Shown here one piece after another: positions 8,506 to 18,220 of a DNA stretch of 64,000 nt. Position 1 is the stretch's first letter; the number at the start of each line of letters is the position of its first letter. The DNA lies in contig CAYUZX010000002.1 in assembly GCA_964449285.1 (NCBI GenBank), positions 1 to 64,000 on the forward strand, given 5' to 3'. The notes under the pieces were generated by a model. That model did no database searches. It was not told the DNA's origin and saw nothing but the letters and a program-made list of their open reading frames with translations. The stretch is from QYOJ01 sp964449285. GTDB lineage: Bacteria; Bacteroidota; Bacteroidia; Bacteroidales; FEN-979. Both the position numbers and the translations under genes were made by a program.

Positions 8506-9653
8506 GAAAGATTTTACTGTTTCACGGTATCGTAATACTGGTTTTAGTGATGCTGGTTTTTACTGGAAAAGTTTCCGGACAACATCACCTGGAATTTGCC
8601 GGGCAGGTTTCTGCTGTGGCTAATTACAGCCCTGATAATCAACTTGATGTGTTGTTAGGAGGACGCTATATTCCAGAATTAAATTATGGTATTGAACTGG
8701 GTTCTGCCAACATGTTGGACTTTGATGGATCTTTAAATATCTATGGTTCCGTCTCATTTCTCGATTTCGATTCTTTCGTAGTGGCTGGGAACGTTCGCCC
8801 CTACCGGCTCTGGGCAAGGTTTACCGGGAAGAGATATGAAATAAGGGCCGGGTTACAAAAAATTGATTTCGGATCAGCCATGTTGCTCCGGCCATTGCAA
8901 TGGTTCAACCAGATAGACCCCAGGGATCCATTGCAGCTTACCTATGGCGTGTATGGAGTGTTGGGAAGGTATTATTTCCTCAATAACGCCAATATCTGGT
9001 TGTGGGTGTTGTATGGAAATGAGGAGACACGGGGCTTTGATGCCTTGAAGACTTATAGCCACCATCCCGAATTTGGAGGCAGGGTTCAATACCCTGTGCC
9101 AAAAGGGGAAATCGCTCTCTCTTATAATCATCGAACAGCTGATTCGCGCGATCTGATCCATGTATCCCCCTTTGACCAGATACCCGAAGAGAAGTTCGGG
9201 GTTGACGGGAAATGGGATGTGGAGATTGGGGTGTGGTTTGAGCTTTGCTACATTCACCGGTCGAAGGATATTGGCATCTTTACCAATCAAACGCTATTGA
9301 CCCTGGGAGCCGATTATACTTTCGGTATTGGGAACGGACTGAATGTGATGGCAGAACATCTCTTCACAGCATCGGACCGAAAGCCTTTGGCGTTTTCAAA
9401 TACCTCCAACATCTCCGCATCCTCCATATCCTATCCTCTTGGGCTATTCGATAACCTGAGCTGTGTGCTCTATTACAATTGGAGCTCAGATGGTTTTTCG
9501 GTTTTTATGAACTATGCGCATCAGTTTAAATACGTAATAGGATATTTCATGGCCTATTACAATGCCACTGGCCAACAGAGCCTGCAGCAAAATGAATTTA
9601 TTGATTCATTCGCGGGACCGGGAATCAGGTTGATGTTGGTTTACAATCACTAA
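8502..9653 (+). CDS. Outer-membrane beta-barrel protein of the ABC operon
   Basis: 383 aa. Signal peptide with cleavage near VSG|QHH, then alternating amphipathic beta strands rich in Y, W and F, ending in an aromatic-containing strand (LMLVYNH). This fits an outer-membrane barrel. It carries short conserved-looking blocks such as QKIDFGSAMLLRPLQWF, but I cannot name the family. It is translationally coupled to the TetR gene and 12 bp ahead of the ATPase gene. The context suggests the outer-membrane acceptor or exit of an export pathway driven by the downstream ABC proteins. Confidence 0.7.
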   Translation: MRKILLFHGIVILVLVMLVFTGKVSGQHHLEFAGQVSAVANYSPDNQLDVLLGGRYIPELNYGIELGSANMLDFDGSLNIYGSVSFLDFDSFVVAGNVRPYRLWARFTGKRYEIRAGLQKIDFGSAMLLRPLQWFNQIDPRDPLQLTYGVYGVLGRYYFLNNANIWLWVLYGNEETRGFDALKTYSHHPEFGGRVQYPVPKGEIALSYNHRTADSRDLIHVSPFDQIPEEKFGVDGKWDVEIGVWFELCYIHRSKDIGIFTNQTLLTLGADYTFGIGNGLNVMAEHLFTASDRKPLAFSNTSNISASSISYPLGLFDNLSCVLYYNWSSDGFSVFMNYAHQFKYVIGYFMAYYNATGQQSLQQNEFIDSFAGPGIRLMLVYNH

Positions 9654-9665
9654 AACAGATTTACT

Positions 9666-10379
9666 ATGAGTCACGAGAACATTATTTCAATTGAACATGT
9701 TTGCAAACGATTTCCTGTAGGAGATGGCAAGTTTACCGCGTTGAGCAACATCAACCTTCAATTCAGGAGAGGGGAATTTGCTGGTGTGGTAGGGCCAAGC
9801 GGTTCCGGGAAAACCACACTACTCAACATCATCGGGTCACTGGATACTCCCACCGAAGGCAAAGCGATTGTGATGGGCAGGAACATTTCCAACCTTTCCC
9901 ACAAAGAATCTGCCCGGCTCAGGAATATCCATTTGGGATTCATTTTTCAGGTTTATAATTTATTGCCTGTTTACACGGTCTTTGAGAATGTGGAATTTCC
10001 ACTTATACTCCAGCATAGAAGTGCCAATGAACGGAGAAAAGCCGTCATGGAAGCGCTTGAATGGGTTGGTATGGCCGATATGGCAAAGAAAAAACCATCC
10101 AAAATCTCCGGAGGGGAGGGTCAACGTGTAGCGATTGCCCGGGCCATGGTAAAACGTCCCGATCTTGTTTTAGCGGACGAACCCACCGCCAACCTGGATG
10201 CGAAAAATGCTCATGCCATCATTCAAACCATGAAAAACCTGAACAAAGAGTTCAACACTACGTTTCTGTTTTCCACACACGATGAAAAGGTGATGAGTTA
10301 TTTGGATCGCAAGATCCATTTAGAAGATGGAAAAGTAGCAGAAGATCAGATCATCGAAACGAAAACGATCAAGTTATGA
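9666..10379 (+). CDS. ABC transporter ATP-binding protein, LolD/MacB type
   Basis: 237 aa. Walker A GPSGSGKTT at residues 43-51, Q-loop Q95, signature SGGEG at 148-152 (canonical form SGGQQ), Walker B LVLADEP at 167-173, and switch His205. This is the standard LolD/MacB-type ATPase that energises FtsX-fold permeases. It overlaps the next gene by four bases (ATGA at 10376). With two different permeases following, the expected complex is heterodimeric like LolCDE. The signature variant is mild and should not abolish activity. Confidence 0.93.
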   Translation: MSHENIISIEHVCKRFPVGDGKFTALSNINLQFRRGEFAGVVGPSGSGKTTLLNIIGSLDTPTEGKAIVMGRNISNLSHKESARLRNIHLGFIFQVYNLLPVYTVFENVEFPLILQHRSANERRKAVMEALEWVGMADMAKKKPSKISGGEGQRVAIARAMVKRPDLVLADEPTANLDAKNAHAIIQTMKNLNKEFNTTFLFSTHDEKVMSYLDRKIHLEDGKVAEDQIIETKTIKL

Positions 10380-11533
10380 AACTGGCATTTCAATTAGCGT
10401 ATAAAAACCTCATGGGAGCAGGTTTGAGAACCTGGCTCAATGCCTCGGTACTGTCATTTGCCTTTGTGGTAATTATTTTCTACAACGGCATGATTGACGG
10501 ATGGAACGAACAAGCCAGAACGGATGGAGTGACCTGGGCCTATGGAAACGGACATCTGATCAATGCGGGCTACGACCCCTTTGATCCATTTTCGTTACAA
10601 GACGGGCATGGAATTTTACCTGAAGAGTGTCAGGAAAATTTGACACCCATATTAATTCAGCAGGCAACTATCTACCCACAGGGAAGAATGTTATCTGTAC
10701 AAATAAAAGGTATTGATATACAACAAACCATTGTTAAACTGCCTACTCATCTTCTTGCCTCCAGCTCAGCGGAAATCCCTGTTATCATTGGAAAAGGAAT
10801 GGCATCTTCAGCAAATTTAAACATGGGCGACCAGGTATTGCTTCGATGGCGTGATAAGAATGGAACATTTGATGCAGCCAATGTAACAGTAGCCGGTATT
10901 TTCGAAACCTATGTTCCTTTTGTTGACGGAGGCCAGCTATGGATGCCTTTAGAAAAACTCCAGAAAATGACCGGTTTGGCAGGACATGCAACTTATTTTA
11001 TTGCCGACAATAGTTATCTTCCGAAAGAGATTGCAGGTTGGAAATTTGAAAGCAAGGAATATCTGTTACGTGAATTGACCAAAATTATCAACATGAAGAA
11101 AGTAGGGGGCTCGATCATCTATATATTACTTCTTTCCATCGGATTGCTCGCCATCTTTGATACACAGGTATTATCCATATTCAGAAGGCAAAAAGAGATT
11201 GGCACGTATATCGCCCTGGGCATGACCCGATGGCAGGTGGTTGGATTATTCACAGCTGAAGGAAGCATGTATAGCCTCTTTGCGACAATTTTAGGATGCA
11301 TTTATGGCATTCCGATGTTGGCCTACATGGCTAATAAAGGATTGGGGATGCCTATGTCCTCTGACCAGTCGGGGCTGATTCTTGCAGAGCGGATATTCCC
11401 GGTCTATGGGGCAGGCCTGATCATAGGTACAATTATCGTAGTGGTCACCTCTGCAACCATTGTCAGTTTCTTGCCGGCACGGAAAATTGCCAGAATGAAC
11501 CCTGTTGAAGCATTAAAAGGAAAATTACAATGA
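10376..11533 (+). CDS. FtsX/LolC-type ABC permease
   Basis: 385 aa. One N-terminal membrane helix (about 20-40), a periplasmic domain of about 210 residues, then three helices in the C-terminal third with the FtsX block (RRQKEIGTYIALGMTRWQV, about residues 265-285) and the end motif ARKIARMNPVEALKG. This MacB/LolC topology moves lipids or lipoproteins out of the inner membrane or transmits ATP-driven force to the periplasm. It is coupled by four-base overlaps to the ATPase before it and the second permease after it. Confidence 0.9.
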   Translation: MKLAFQLAYKNLMGAGLRTWLNASVLSFAFVVIIFYNGMIDGWNEQARTDGVTWAYGNGHLINAGYDPFDPFSLQDGHGILPEECQENLTPILIQQATIYPQGRMLSVQIKGIDIQQTIVKLPTHLLASSSAEIPVIIGKGMASSANLNMGDQVLLRWRDKNGTFDAANVTVAGIFETYVPFVDGGQLWMPLEKLQKMTGLAGHATYFIADNSYLPKEIAGWKFESKEYLLRELTKIINMKKVGGSIIYILLLSIGLLAIFDTQVLSIFRRQKEIGTYIALGMTRWQVVGLFTAEGSMYSLFATILGCIYGIPMLAYMANKGLGMPMSSDQSGLILAERIFPVYGAGLIIGTIIVVVTSATIVSFLPARKIARMNPVEALKGKLQ

Positions 11534-12804
11534 TAAAATTTCTATTTAAAGCCATATTGCGGGATAAAAACAGAAGCCTCCTGCCAATCATCGTCATTTC
11601 AATTGGCGTTTTTCTCACGATTTCATTGAGCGGTTACATGAGAGGAGTGATGAGTGATATGATTGACCAGAGTGCACGCTTTGAAACCGGACATGTAAAC
11701 GTCATGACCAGAGCCTATTCTGAGAACAAAGACCAGATACCGAATGACTTGGCTCTTCTCGGGGTGGATGCATTGACACAATCTCTAAGAGAGCGGTTTC
11801 CAAATTATCAATGGGTAGAGCGAATCCGTTTCGGAGGCCTGATTGATGCTCCTGATACGAAAGGCGAATCAAAAGGACAAGGACCTTCAGCCGGATTGGC
11901 AATTGAACTGTTTTCAACTGACGGTGGCGAAGTGGAACGGCTCAATATTACTCATTCCATTGTGTCGGGCAGGGTTCCGCGAAAAGCAAGGGAGGCACTG
12001 ATTGGTGATGAATTTGCCCGGAAACTGAATTTGAACATTGGAGATGAAATTACCTACCTTGGTACCACTATGAATGGAAGTATGACAATGGAGAGTTTTA
12101 CCATCAGTGGGACTGTCCGCTTCGGAATGGCCGCAATGGATCAAGGAGCCGTGATTATTGATATTTCAGATGCCCAGAGAATGCTGGACATGGAAGACGG
12201 TGCGGGAGAGATCCTGGGTTTTTCGAACGAAGGGGTTTACTTTGACGAGAAGGCGCTGCAAACAGAACAAGCGTTTAATGCGCAGTATGTAAACAGCAAC
12301 GATGAATTTGCACCGGTCATGTCGAGGCTGAGAGAACAAAACAACATGGCCAGCTACCTGGATTATATAGATTCCTTTGCATCCATGTTTGTTGTCATAT
12401 TTGTCATCATTATGTCTGTCGTTCTGTGGAATACCGGCCTGATTGGCGGATTAAGAAGATACCAGGAATTTGGAATCAGGCTGGCGCTTGGGGAATCGAA
12501 GGGACATATTTACAGAACGTTACTGACTGAAGCGGTCCTGATAGGAATTCTTGGCTCAATTGCCGGCACTTCACTTGGATTGGCAGGGGTAATCTTTCTT
12601 CAGGTTCAAGGGATCGATATCAGTGGCATGATGTCAGGCAGCACGATGATGATGCCTTCGGTCTTGCGTGCAAAATTCACACCTGACTTACTTTATATCG
12701 GATTCATTCCCGGTGTATTTGCCATGGTAGTAGGCAACATGATTTCCGGAATCGGCATATACAAAAGGGAAACCGCCACGCTATTCAAGGAACTGGAAGT
12801 GTAA
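11530..12804 (+). CDS. FtsX/LolE-type ABC permease, second subunit
   Basis: 424 aa. Same topology as its neighbour: helix at about 15-35, a large periplasmic domain, three C-terminal helices with the block GLRRYQEFGIRLALGESKGH (about residues 307-326). The periplasmic domain contains MacB-like strands (ALIGDEFARKLNLNIGDEIT). Two unlike permeases with one ATPase resemble the LolC/LolE arrangement. It ends 37 bp before the LolA-like gene. The cargo is not evident. Confidence 0.9.
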   Translation: MIKFLFKAILRDKNRSLLPIIVISIGVFLTISLSGYMRGVMSDMIDQSARFETGHVNVMTRAYSENKDQIPNDLALLGVDALTQSLRERFPNYQWVERIRFGGLIDAPDTKGESKGQGPSAGLAIELFSTDGGEVERLNITHSIVSGRVPRKAREALIGDEFARKLNLNIGDEITYLGTTMNGSMTMESFTISGTVRFGMAAMDQGAVIIDISDAQRMLDMEDGAGEILGFSNEGVYFDEKALQTEQAFNAQYVNSNDEFAPVMSRLREQNNMASYLDYIDSFASMFVVIFVIIMSVVLWNTGLIGGLRRYQEFGIRLALGESKGHIYRTLLTEAVLIGILGSIAGTSLGLAGVIFLQVQGIDISGMMSGSTMMMPSVLRAKFTPDLLYIGFIPGVFAMVVGNMISGIGIYKRETATLFKELEV

Positions 12805-12841
12805 TAACCAATGACAAGCCAATTCATTTAAACCAGATAAA

Positions 12842-13579
12842 ATGAAATACATATTTTTTCTCATGCTTATGCAAGGGTCGTTGGTGGCACAGCAGAATTA
12901 TCCCAATGCTGAGGCAATTTTGCAAAAGGTGGATGATAATATGACATCCAAAACACAAGTGATCGAATCCCAGATGGTTATTCATGGCAGGAGAAGCAGC
13001 CGGACTGTCATTTCAAAAGGATATTCACAAGGCGTCAATGCATCATTTACCGAATACCTTGCTCCTGAAAGGGAAAAGGGGACTAAAATGTTAAAGCTCG
13101 AAGACCGGCTTTGGATCTATTCCCCTTCCACCGACCGCACCATACAGCTTTCAGGTCATATGCTGAAGCAATCGGTCATGGGTTCCGACTTGTCATATGA
13201 AGACATGATGGAAACACGAAAACTAACTGAAATGTACGATGCAAAAGTAATTGATGAAGTAACGATTGATGGCAGGAAGACCTGGATATTGGAGATGAAC
13301 GCTAAAGTTGTTGATGCCTCTTATGATAAACGTAAGATGTGGATTGACCAGGAACGGTATATCCCTTTAAAGGAAGAGCTCTTTGCAAAGAGTGGCCAGC
13401 TTCTGAAGAAAACCGTATTGAGTGATGTAAGAAAGGTTGGAACCCGGTGGTATCCTCAAAAAATCAATTATAAAGATGTATTGAAAGAGGGTGAGGGTAC
13501 CGATTTTGTCATCACGGATATTCAATTTGATGTAACTATTCCGGAGTACATTTTCACCAAAGCTTCACTGAAGAAATAA
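12842..13579 (+). CDS. LolA-like outer membrane lipoprotein-sorting protein
   Basis: 245 aa. Short signal peptide (cleavage near VAQ|QN), then a LolA/LolB-like half-barrel of the type annotated 'outer membrane lipoprotein-sorting protein' (PF17131-like). The typical block LEDRLWIYSPSTDRTIQLSG is at about residues 87-106, and KRKMWIDQERYIPLKEELF occurs at about 165-185. Such proteins carry a lipidated or hydrophobic cargo across the periplasm. As last gene of the operon it completes a LolCDE plus LolA-like set with its own outer-membrane protein. The convergent DUF4249 gene ends only 8 bp away. Confidence 0.85.
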   Translation: MKYIFFLMLMQGSLVAQQNYPNAEAILQKVDDNMTSKTQVIESQMVIHGRRSSRTVISKGYSQGVNASFTEYLAPEREKGTKMLKLEDRLWIYSPSTDRTIQLSGHMLKQSVMGSDLSYEDMMETRKLTEMYDAKVIDEVTIDGRKTWILEMNAKVVDASYDKRKMWIDQERYIPLKEELFAKSGQLLKKTVLSDVRKVGTRWYPQKINYKDVLKEGEGTDFVITDIQFDVTIPEYIFTKASLKK

Positions 13580-13587
13580 TGAACCGC

Positions 13588-14406
13588 CTACTCCACCACA
13601 AGCGACAGCTCCGTCACTGCACACACGCCAAAATAACCGATGGCACCTGGACTAAGGTTGGTGGTGACGTTTGCGTTGGCCGAAGGGAACATGCTGCCCT
13701 GCCAGTTTGTCTCCAGGAGAAGCTGCCGGAGAAACTCAGCATGGCCTGTGGTAAGCGAATAGCGGCGCTCGGTGATGAGGCTGCCGGCAGGGAAGGATGT
13801 TTGTTCCACGATTGGAGCAAATATCTGGCTGACGTCAATGGTTGGGAGAGTGTAAAAGAGTAAGCGGGCATGGCAGGCATCGGGATCTAGGGTGTCGAAG
13901 CCGGGAAGATACGACCAGTCGACAACCACCTCCCACATGGCTGGATTATCGACACTGAATGCTGAAGCCACCCAGTCGATGTGATAAAGATCATCTCCCT
14001 CATTCTTTTTATATGTCAACTCATTAAAAAATTTTCCGGCAGCCATGGAGGCCTGTGCTGAATAGTTTTTATCCTGCCAAATGATCTGCAGCGCATATCC
14101 TATGTTAAGGGCAGCTACAAACGACGAATCTGTCGCGTAGTTCCCGGGATGCAGAGAATCTTCATTCAGAAACCATAATGAATCTGACGTGGTGATCAAA
14201 ACCGTTGCTCCGGTTACCGGCTTCGCTGCTGTATCGAGTGTCGTTACAGGAAGGCTGAGCGTTATGGTATGGACCTGTTGTATATCCGTGAGGGTAGCAT
14301 CCACTACAATGAGTCCTGAGGATTGACCAGGGAGGGTCCAGTCTGCCTGCTTCACACAGCCGGTAAGCAGGATTAACAAGGCGATATGTAGGATTTTATG
14401 GCTCAT
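13588..14406 (-). CDS. DUF4249-type lipoprotein partner of a TonB receptor
   Basis: 272 aa. Lipoprotein signal with lipobox LLTGC near residue 17. The first domain is immunoglobulin-like (LIVVDATLTDIQQVHTITLS and GATVLITTSD), the pattern of DUF4249 proteins, which occur beside TonB-dependent receptors in Bacteroidota. Family members commonly run 300-400 aa, so this one is at the short end. It overlaps the receptor gene by 1 base (TGATG), which implies translational coupling. It is probably a surface lipoprotein capping the receptor or binding substrate. Confidence 0.82.
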   Translation of the reverse strand: MSHKILHIALLILLTGCVKQADWTLPGQSSGLIVVDATLTDIQQVHTITLSLPVTTLDTAAKPVTGATVLITTSDSLWFLNEDSLHPGNYATDSSFVAALNIGYALQIIWQDKNYSAQASMAAGKFFNELTYKKNEGDDLYHIDWVASAFSVDNPAMWEVVVDWSYLPGFDTLDPDACHARLLFYTLPTIDVSQIFAPIVEQTSFPAGSLITERRYSLTTGHAEFLRQLLLETNWQGSMFPSANANVTTNLSPGAIGYFGVCAVTELSLVVE

Positions 14407-17105
14407 CAGAATTTAAACTGGTAGTTGATGGATGGAATAATCCCGGCTACCGAGATCATTGTTGGAATAAGTTCGTAATCTCCTTCAAGGTTGGACGGGA
14501 CCACGAAATTTCCCTGGTCATCATGGTACTTATTGAAACTTACCGAGAAGGGGTTCGTCCTTCCATAGACATTATAAAGGGTTACAGCCAGATTGTGCCG
14601 AAATCGGCTATCAGGTTTATTCATTCGGTAGACTACCGAAAGATCCAGCCGGTGGTAGTCGGGCAAACGGTCGTTGTTCTTCTCTCCATAGCGTGGGATC
14701 GTATATCCGCTATATTGATAAAACCCTACAGGCGAGGTAATTGGATTGCCTGTCATGAATACCCAGTTTGCTGAGAAGGACCACCGCTTGTGGGTATCGT
14801 ATGAGATATAGATACAGACACTATGCGGGCTATCAAAATTGGCCGGATAGGGATTTCCATCATTTACTCCGGGAGTTTCCATCATAGCTCGAGACCAGGT
14901 GTATCCTACCCAGCCACTCAACTTCCCGGCCGGTTTTTGCAGCATCAGTTCCAATCCGTATGCCCAGGCTTTACCGAATCTGAGTTCTCCCTCCAATAAT
15001 GGGTTATACAGCAGGTTGGCATGATCGGTATAGTCAATATGATTTCTGAAATATTTATAAAATCCTTCCGCTGAGAAGAAGAAACTGGAGGCAGCAAACT
15101 TCAGGAAATAGCCGAGGGTGACCTGATCGGTCTTCAGGGGTTGGATGTTGGGTCCGGCAGGAGCCCATACCTCCAGCGATGTGAATGGTCCGGTGGCAGT
15201 GGAGAGTAGCTGCATAAACTGAGTGGTTCGGCTATAGCTGGCCTTGAGGGAGGAGTTCTGGTTCAGGGCAAATCCTATCGACACTCTTGGTTCCGGACTA
15301 AAAAAAAGATCGTAAGATGTATTCTTCTCCACCGCCACCGTATCGATCACGGTATAATTGGCATCAAAGAAATAGATGGAAGTGGGTCCAAAATTTTGCC
15401 ACACTGGCAACCTTATCCCGTAGTTTAAGGAAAGGCGCTTGCCGATCTTCTGTTCATTACTCAGGTAGAGGAGATACTCCATGGAGGTATATTCCGCTAC
15501 CTCCCGAACTTCAAGCTGCTCCTCATCTCCCTGCTGAGTGATATTTCCGGGATTGGAGTGGTAACGACTAACCGCAAATCCTGCCCGAAGGGTGTTTGCC
15601 GGGTTGAGAAACCAGGTGAAGTCACTTTTCAGGGTAAGGTTGCCAATAGAGGAATGCCAGTAACTCTTCCTGTCAGAAGAGAGGTAGAGAGCATAATCGT
15701 AGCTGCTGTAGTTGAGTGTTGTGTTGGAGAAGAGCTTTGGGTTGAAGAGGTGATTCCAGCGGAGTGTTCCTGCCAGATTATCCCAACTGATTCCGTAGGT
15801 CCGGTAGATGGAGTTGGTAAATCGGTTGAACTCGTCCCGACCTGTAAAAAATGTAAAGAAAATCCTGTCCTTCAGGGTTGGTTTCACATTGATTTTGACA
15901 TTGATGTCAAAGAAATAGAGGTCAAACGAACCGGCATCATCCACTAAATAATTGAGCCAGTTGAGCGTTGACAGGCGTCCTGACACAATGAATGAAGCTT
16001 TATCTTTGACGAAGGGGCCTTCCAGGGTGAGAGAGGAGGCATACGGACCGAGGTTACCTCCAACGCTGAAGCGTTTCATATTCCCCTCCCGGGCTGTGAT
16101 ATTGATCACCGAAGAGGCTCTGCCTCCATACCTCGCCGGGAAATCTCCTTTATAGATCTCCATGTCGTTCACTGCATCGGGCGCCAAAACCGAATAGAAT
16201 CCAAACAAGTGCGACGGGTTGTAGATCGGGGCTTCATCGATCATCAGAAGATTCTGGTCATTGTTCCCTCCCCTGACATAATAGAGCGAAGAACCATCTC
16301 CGTAAGATCGAATCCCGGGCAGAAGCTGCAACGCCTTAAGTACATCCACATCTCCGGCAAAACCGGGAAGGCGGTCCAGCGTAGCGCCTGAAAAGTTGAA
16401 GTCGCCCGGCTGGTTCACAGCCGGAAGCTGTTCGTTATCCCTTGCCCGAATCACCACTTCACGCATCCCCAGGCTAGTTTCATGGAGATCGATGGAGATC
16501 ATGGTGTCCCGCTGCAAATTCATCGAACGGGACTCCTCCCGGAATCCCATGTAGGAAAATTCGACCTCATTGGTTCCCTCCTGCAATGTGAGAGAGTAAA
16601 ATCCATACTCATTCGTAATGGCTCCTTTACTCAGCTTCTTAACAACCACATTGGCCCCTATCAGGGCTTCCCCGGTTATACTGTCGTGCAAGTATCCGCT
16701 GATGACATGTAATGGAAGATTTCGCATCTTTGTCGAGATTCCAGTCTCCTGAGCCTGAGTTTTTTTTCTCAGAACCACCTGGTTCTCCATCACCAGCCAT
16801 CCGATCCCACGACTTCCGAGGATAACATTCAAAACTTCATAGACTGGTCTATCTTTGCATGTATAGGATATTTCCTGATGGATAGGAATCATATGAGAGC
16901 TGTATGAGAACCGGATCTCGCCTTTTGTGGAGATTTGTTGAAGTACCTCACCGAGGGGGGTGTCTTTCACATCCATGGAGATCCTTCGCTCCAGATTCTG
17001 ACTGAAGCTAGTAATGTGAAACATAAACAGCAGGAGGAAACTGGCAAGATGCAACAACGCAATCTTGAAGCGTGTGATCGATCTATGCCGGCTTGTCAGT
17101 TGCAT
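14406..17105 (-). CDS. TonB-dependent receptor with STN and carboxypeptidase-like N-terminal domains
   Basis: 899 aa. Order: signal peptide; STN domain (about 40-115), the periplasmic signalling module that contacts FecR; carboxypeptidase-regulatory-like beta-sandwich (about 130-220); plug (about 235-350, with YYVRGGNNDQNLLMIDEAPI); beta-barrel to the end with terminal aromatic residue (INYQFKF). Shorter than SusC, and no SusD follows, so it belongs to the DUF4249-associated receptor type. The gene overlaps fecR by 10 bp. With the sigma factor and FecR it forms a substrate-sensing import unit. The substrate is unknown. Confidence 0.95.
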   Translation of the reverse strand: MQLTSRHRSITRFKIALLHLASFLLLFMFHITSFSQNLERRISMDVKDTPLGEVLQQISTKGEIRFSYSSHMIPIHQEISYTCKDRPVYEVLNVILGSRGIGWLVMENQVVLRKKTQAQETGISTKMRNLPLHVISGYLHDSITGEALIGANVVVKKLSKGAITNEYGFYSLTLQEGTNEVEFSYMGFREESRSMNLQRDTMISIDLHETSLGMREVVIRARDNEQLPAVNQPGDFNFSGATLDRLPGFAGDVDVLKALQLLPGIRSYGDGSSLYYVRGGNNDQNLLMIDEAPIYNPSHLFGFYSVLAPDAVNDMEIYKGDFPARYGGRASSVINITAREGNMKRFSVGGNLGPYASSLTLEGPFVKDKASFIVSGRLSTLNWLNYLVDDAGSFDLYFFDINVKINVKPTLKDRIFFTFFTGRDEFNRFTNSIYRTYGISWDNLAGTLRWNHLFNPKLFSNTTLNYSSYDYALYLSSDRKSYWHSSIGNLTLKSDFTWFLNPANTLRAGFAVSRYHSNPGNITQQGDEEQLEVREVAEYTSMEYLLYLSNEQKIGKRLSLNYGIRLPVWQNFGPTSIYFFDANYTVIDTVAVEKNTSYDLFFSPEPRVSIGFALNQNSSLKASYSRTTQFMQLLSTATGPFTSLEVWAPAGPNIQPLKTDQVTLGYFLKFAASSFFFSAEGFYKYFRNHIDYTDHANLLYNPLLEGELRFGKAWAYGLELMLQKPAGKLSGWVGYTWSRAMMETPGVNDGNPYPANFDSPHSVCIYISYDTHKRWSFSANWVFMTGNPITSPVGFYQYSGYTIPRYGEKNNDRLPDYHRLDLSVVYRMNKPDSRFRHNLAVTLYNVYGRTNPFSVSFNKYHDDQGNFVVPSNLEGDYELIPTMISVAGIIPSINYQFKF

Positions 17106-18220
17106 TCCTTCCCGTAAAGGATGATGCCGGAAGCTGTGGTTTCTGACTGGAGGTCAAGTGTAACCTGGATGACACTCAGTACCGACTCCAGTGACTGTTT
17201 GTCGAAGGTGGCGGTAAGACGGCAGGATGCCAGGTTTTCATTTGCCAGAGAGATGTTTGCCTGATAGACCTTGTTCAAAGTATTGATAATCATATCCAGT
17301 CTGTCATCGAGGAAGATCAGGTGGTGGGTTTTCCAGGCCAGGAAGTTTGGATTTTCGTTAGGGGAGATGATGATGCGTTGATCTGCCTGAATCAATTCTG
17401 CCTTCTCTCCCGGGATGATGGTTTTCCCGGCAGACCGGGCCTCCTCGAAATAAACTGTAACCCTCCCATCTACCAGAACGACCTCCATATTTCCTTTATC
17501 CTGCTCTGCATCAACAAAGAAGGAGGTGCCCAGCACCTCTAGCCTTGAACTCCCACAGCTGATGACAAAAGGCAATAGTGAATCCTTGTTCACCTCAAAA
17601 TAGCCCTCGCCGTTAAGTATGACATCCCGGTTAGTCTTCCCGAAATCTTCTGTATAAGTGAGTGATGTATATGCGTTCAGGGATATCATTGAACCATCGG
17701 GAAGGAGAGCTTCAAGGAGGTCACTGGAAGCAGTGAGCCCGATCACTTCAATCCTGGTAAAATAGCGGTACCCCACCCAGGTTGGAATAAGCAGTACTAG
17801 CGCAATAGCAGCGATGAGTGAGGCCCTGATCAAAATGACCTGCCAGGGACGATTTCTACTCTCCATCTGTATGACCTTGGGTTTTTGTTCGGATACCGGT
17901 TGTAAATTATCAGTTGTGGGTTGTAGGTTGTTGGTTGTCGGTTGGTAGTTGTTGGTTGGTGGTGTCCTTTGCCTAGGGTTCTCCGTCCCAAATCCCGTCA
18001 GCTTAAGGGCCATCGCTTCCCACTCCTTTTCAAGATCAATTTGCTGCTCAACCTGGCTAGCGGCAACACCCAGCCAGGTTTTCCTGAATTCATTGAAAAG
18101 AGATGCATGCTCCGGGTCGGATTGGATCCATGCCGACAGTGCTGAAATCTCTTCCGGTGAAGCCTCTCCCGAAAGGTATCGGGTGATCAGATCGGGGTAA
18201 TATGTGTCGTGTGGGTTCAT
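17096..18220 (-). CDS. FecR-family transmembrane anti-sigma factor
   Basis: 374 aa. The cytoplasmic N-terminal domain (YLSGEASPEEISALSAWIQS, about residues 13-32) is followed by a linker, one membrane helix (about 127-150), a periplasmic FecR domain, and a C-terminal DUF4974-type domain (LDDRLDMIINTLNKVY) that resembles STN. It transmits the state of the downstream receptor to the ECF sigma factor immediately upstream. The linker (about 85-105) is unusual because it is encoded by a heptamer tandem repeat, giving a repeated NNLQPTT pattern. Confidence 0.94.
   Translation of the reverse strand: MNPHDTYYPDLITRYLSGEASPEEISALSAWIQSDPEHASLFNEFRKTWLGVAASQVEQQIDLEKEWEAMALKLTGFGTENPRQRTPPTNNYQPTTNNLQPTTDNLQPVSEQKPKVIQMESRNRPWQVILIRASLIAAIALVLLIPTWVGYRYFTRIEVIGLTASSDLLEALLPDGSMISLNAYTSLTYTEDFGKTNRDVILNGEGYFEVNKDSLLPFVISCGSSRLEVLGTSFFVDAEQDKGNMEVVLVDGRVTVYFEEARSAGKTIIPGEKAELIQADQRIIISPNENPNFLAWKTHHLIFLDDRLDMIINTLNKVYQANISLANENLASCRLTATFDKQSLESVLSVIQVTLDLQSETTASGIILYGKECN
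17913..17961. repeat. Heptamer repeat GTTGTNG x7 inside fecR
   Basis: Seven degenerate heptamers (GTTGTGG, GTTGTAG, GTTGTTG, GTTGTCG, GTTGGTA, GTTGTTG, GTTGGTG), read as Thr/Asn/Gln/Pro-rich linker on the minus strand. Three heptamers equal seven codons, so gain or loss of three units keeps frame while other changes would break fecR. Confidence 0.8.

Noticed and set aside
9701..10285. Plus-strand frames inside the ABC ATPase gene
   Set aside because: Shadow frames; the real frame has complete Walker A, signature and Walker B motifs.
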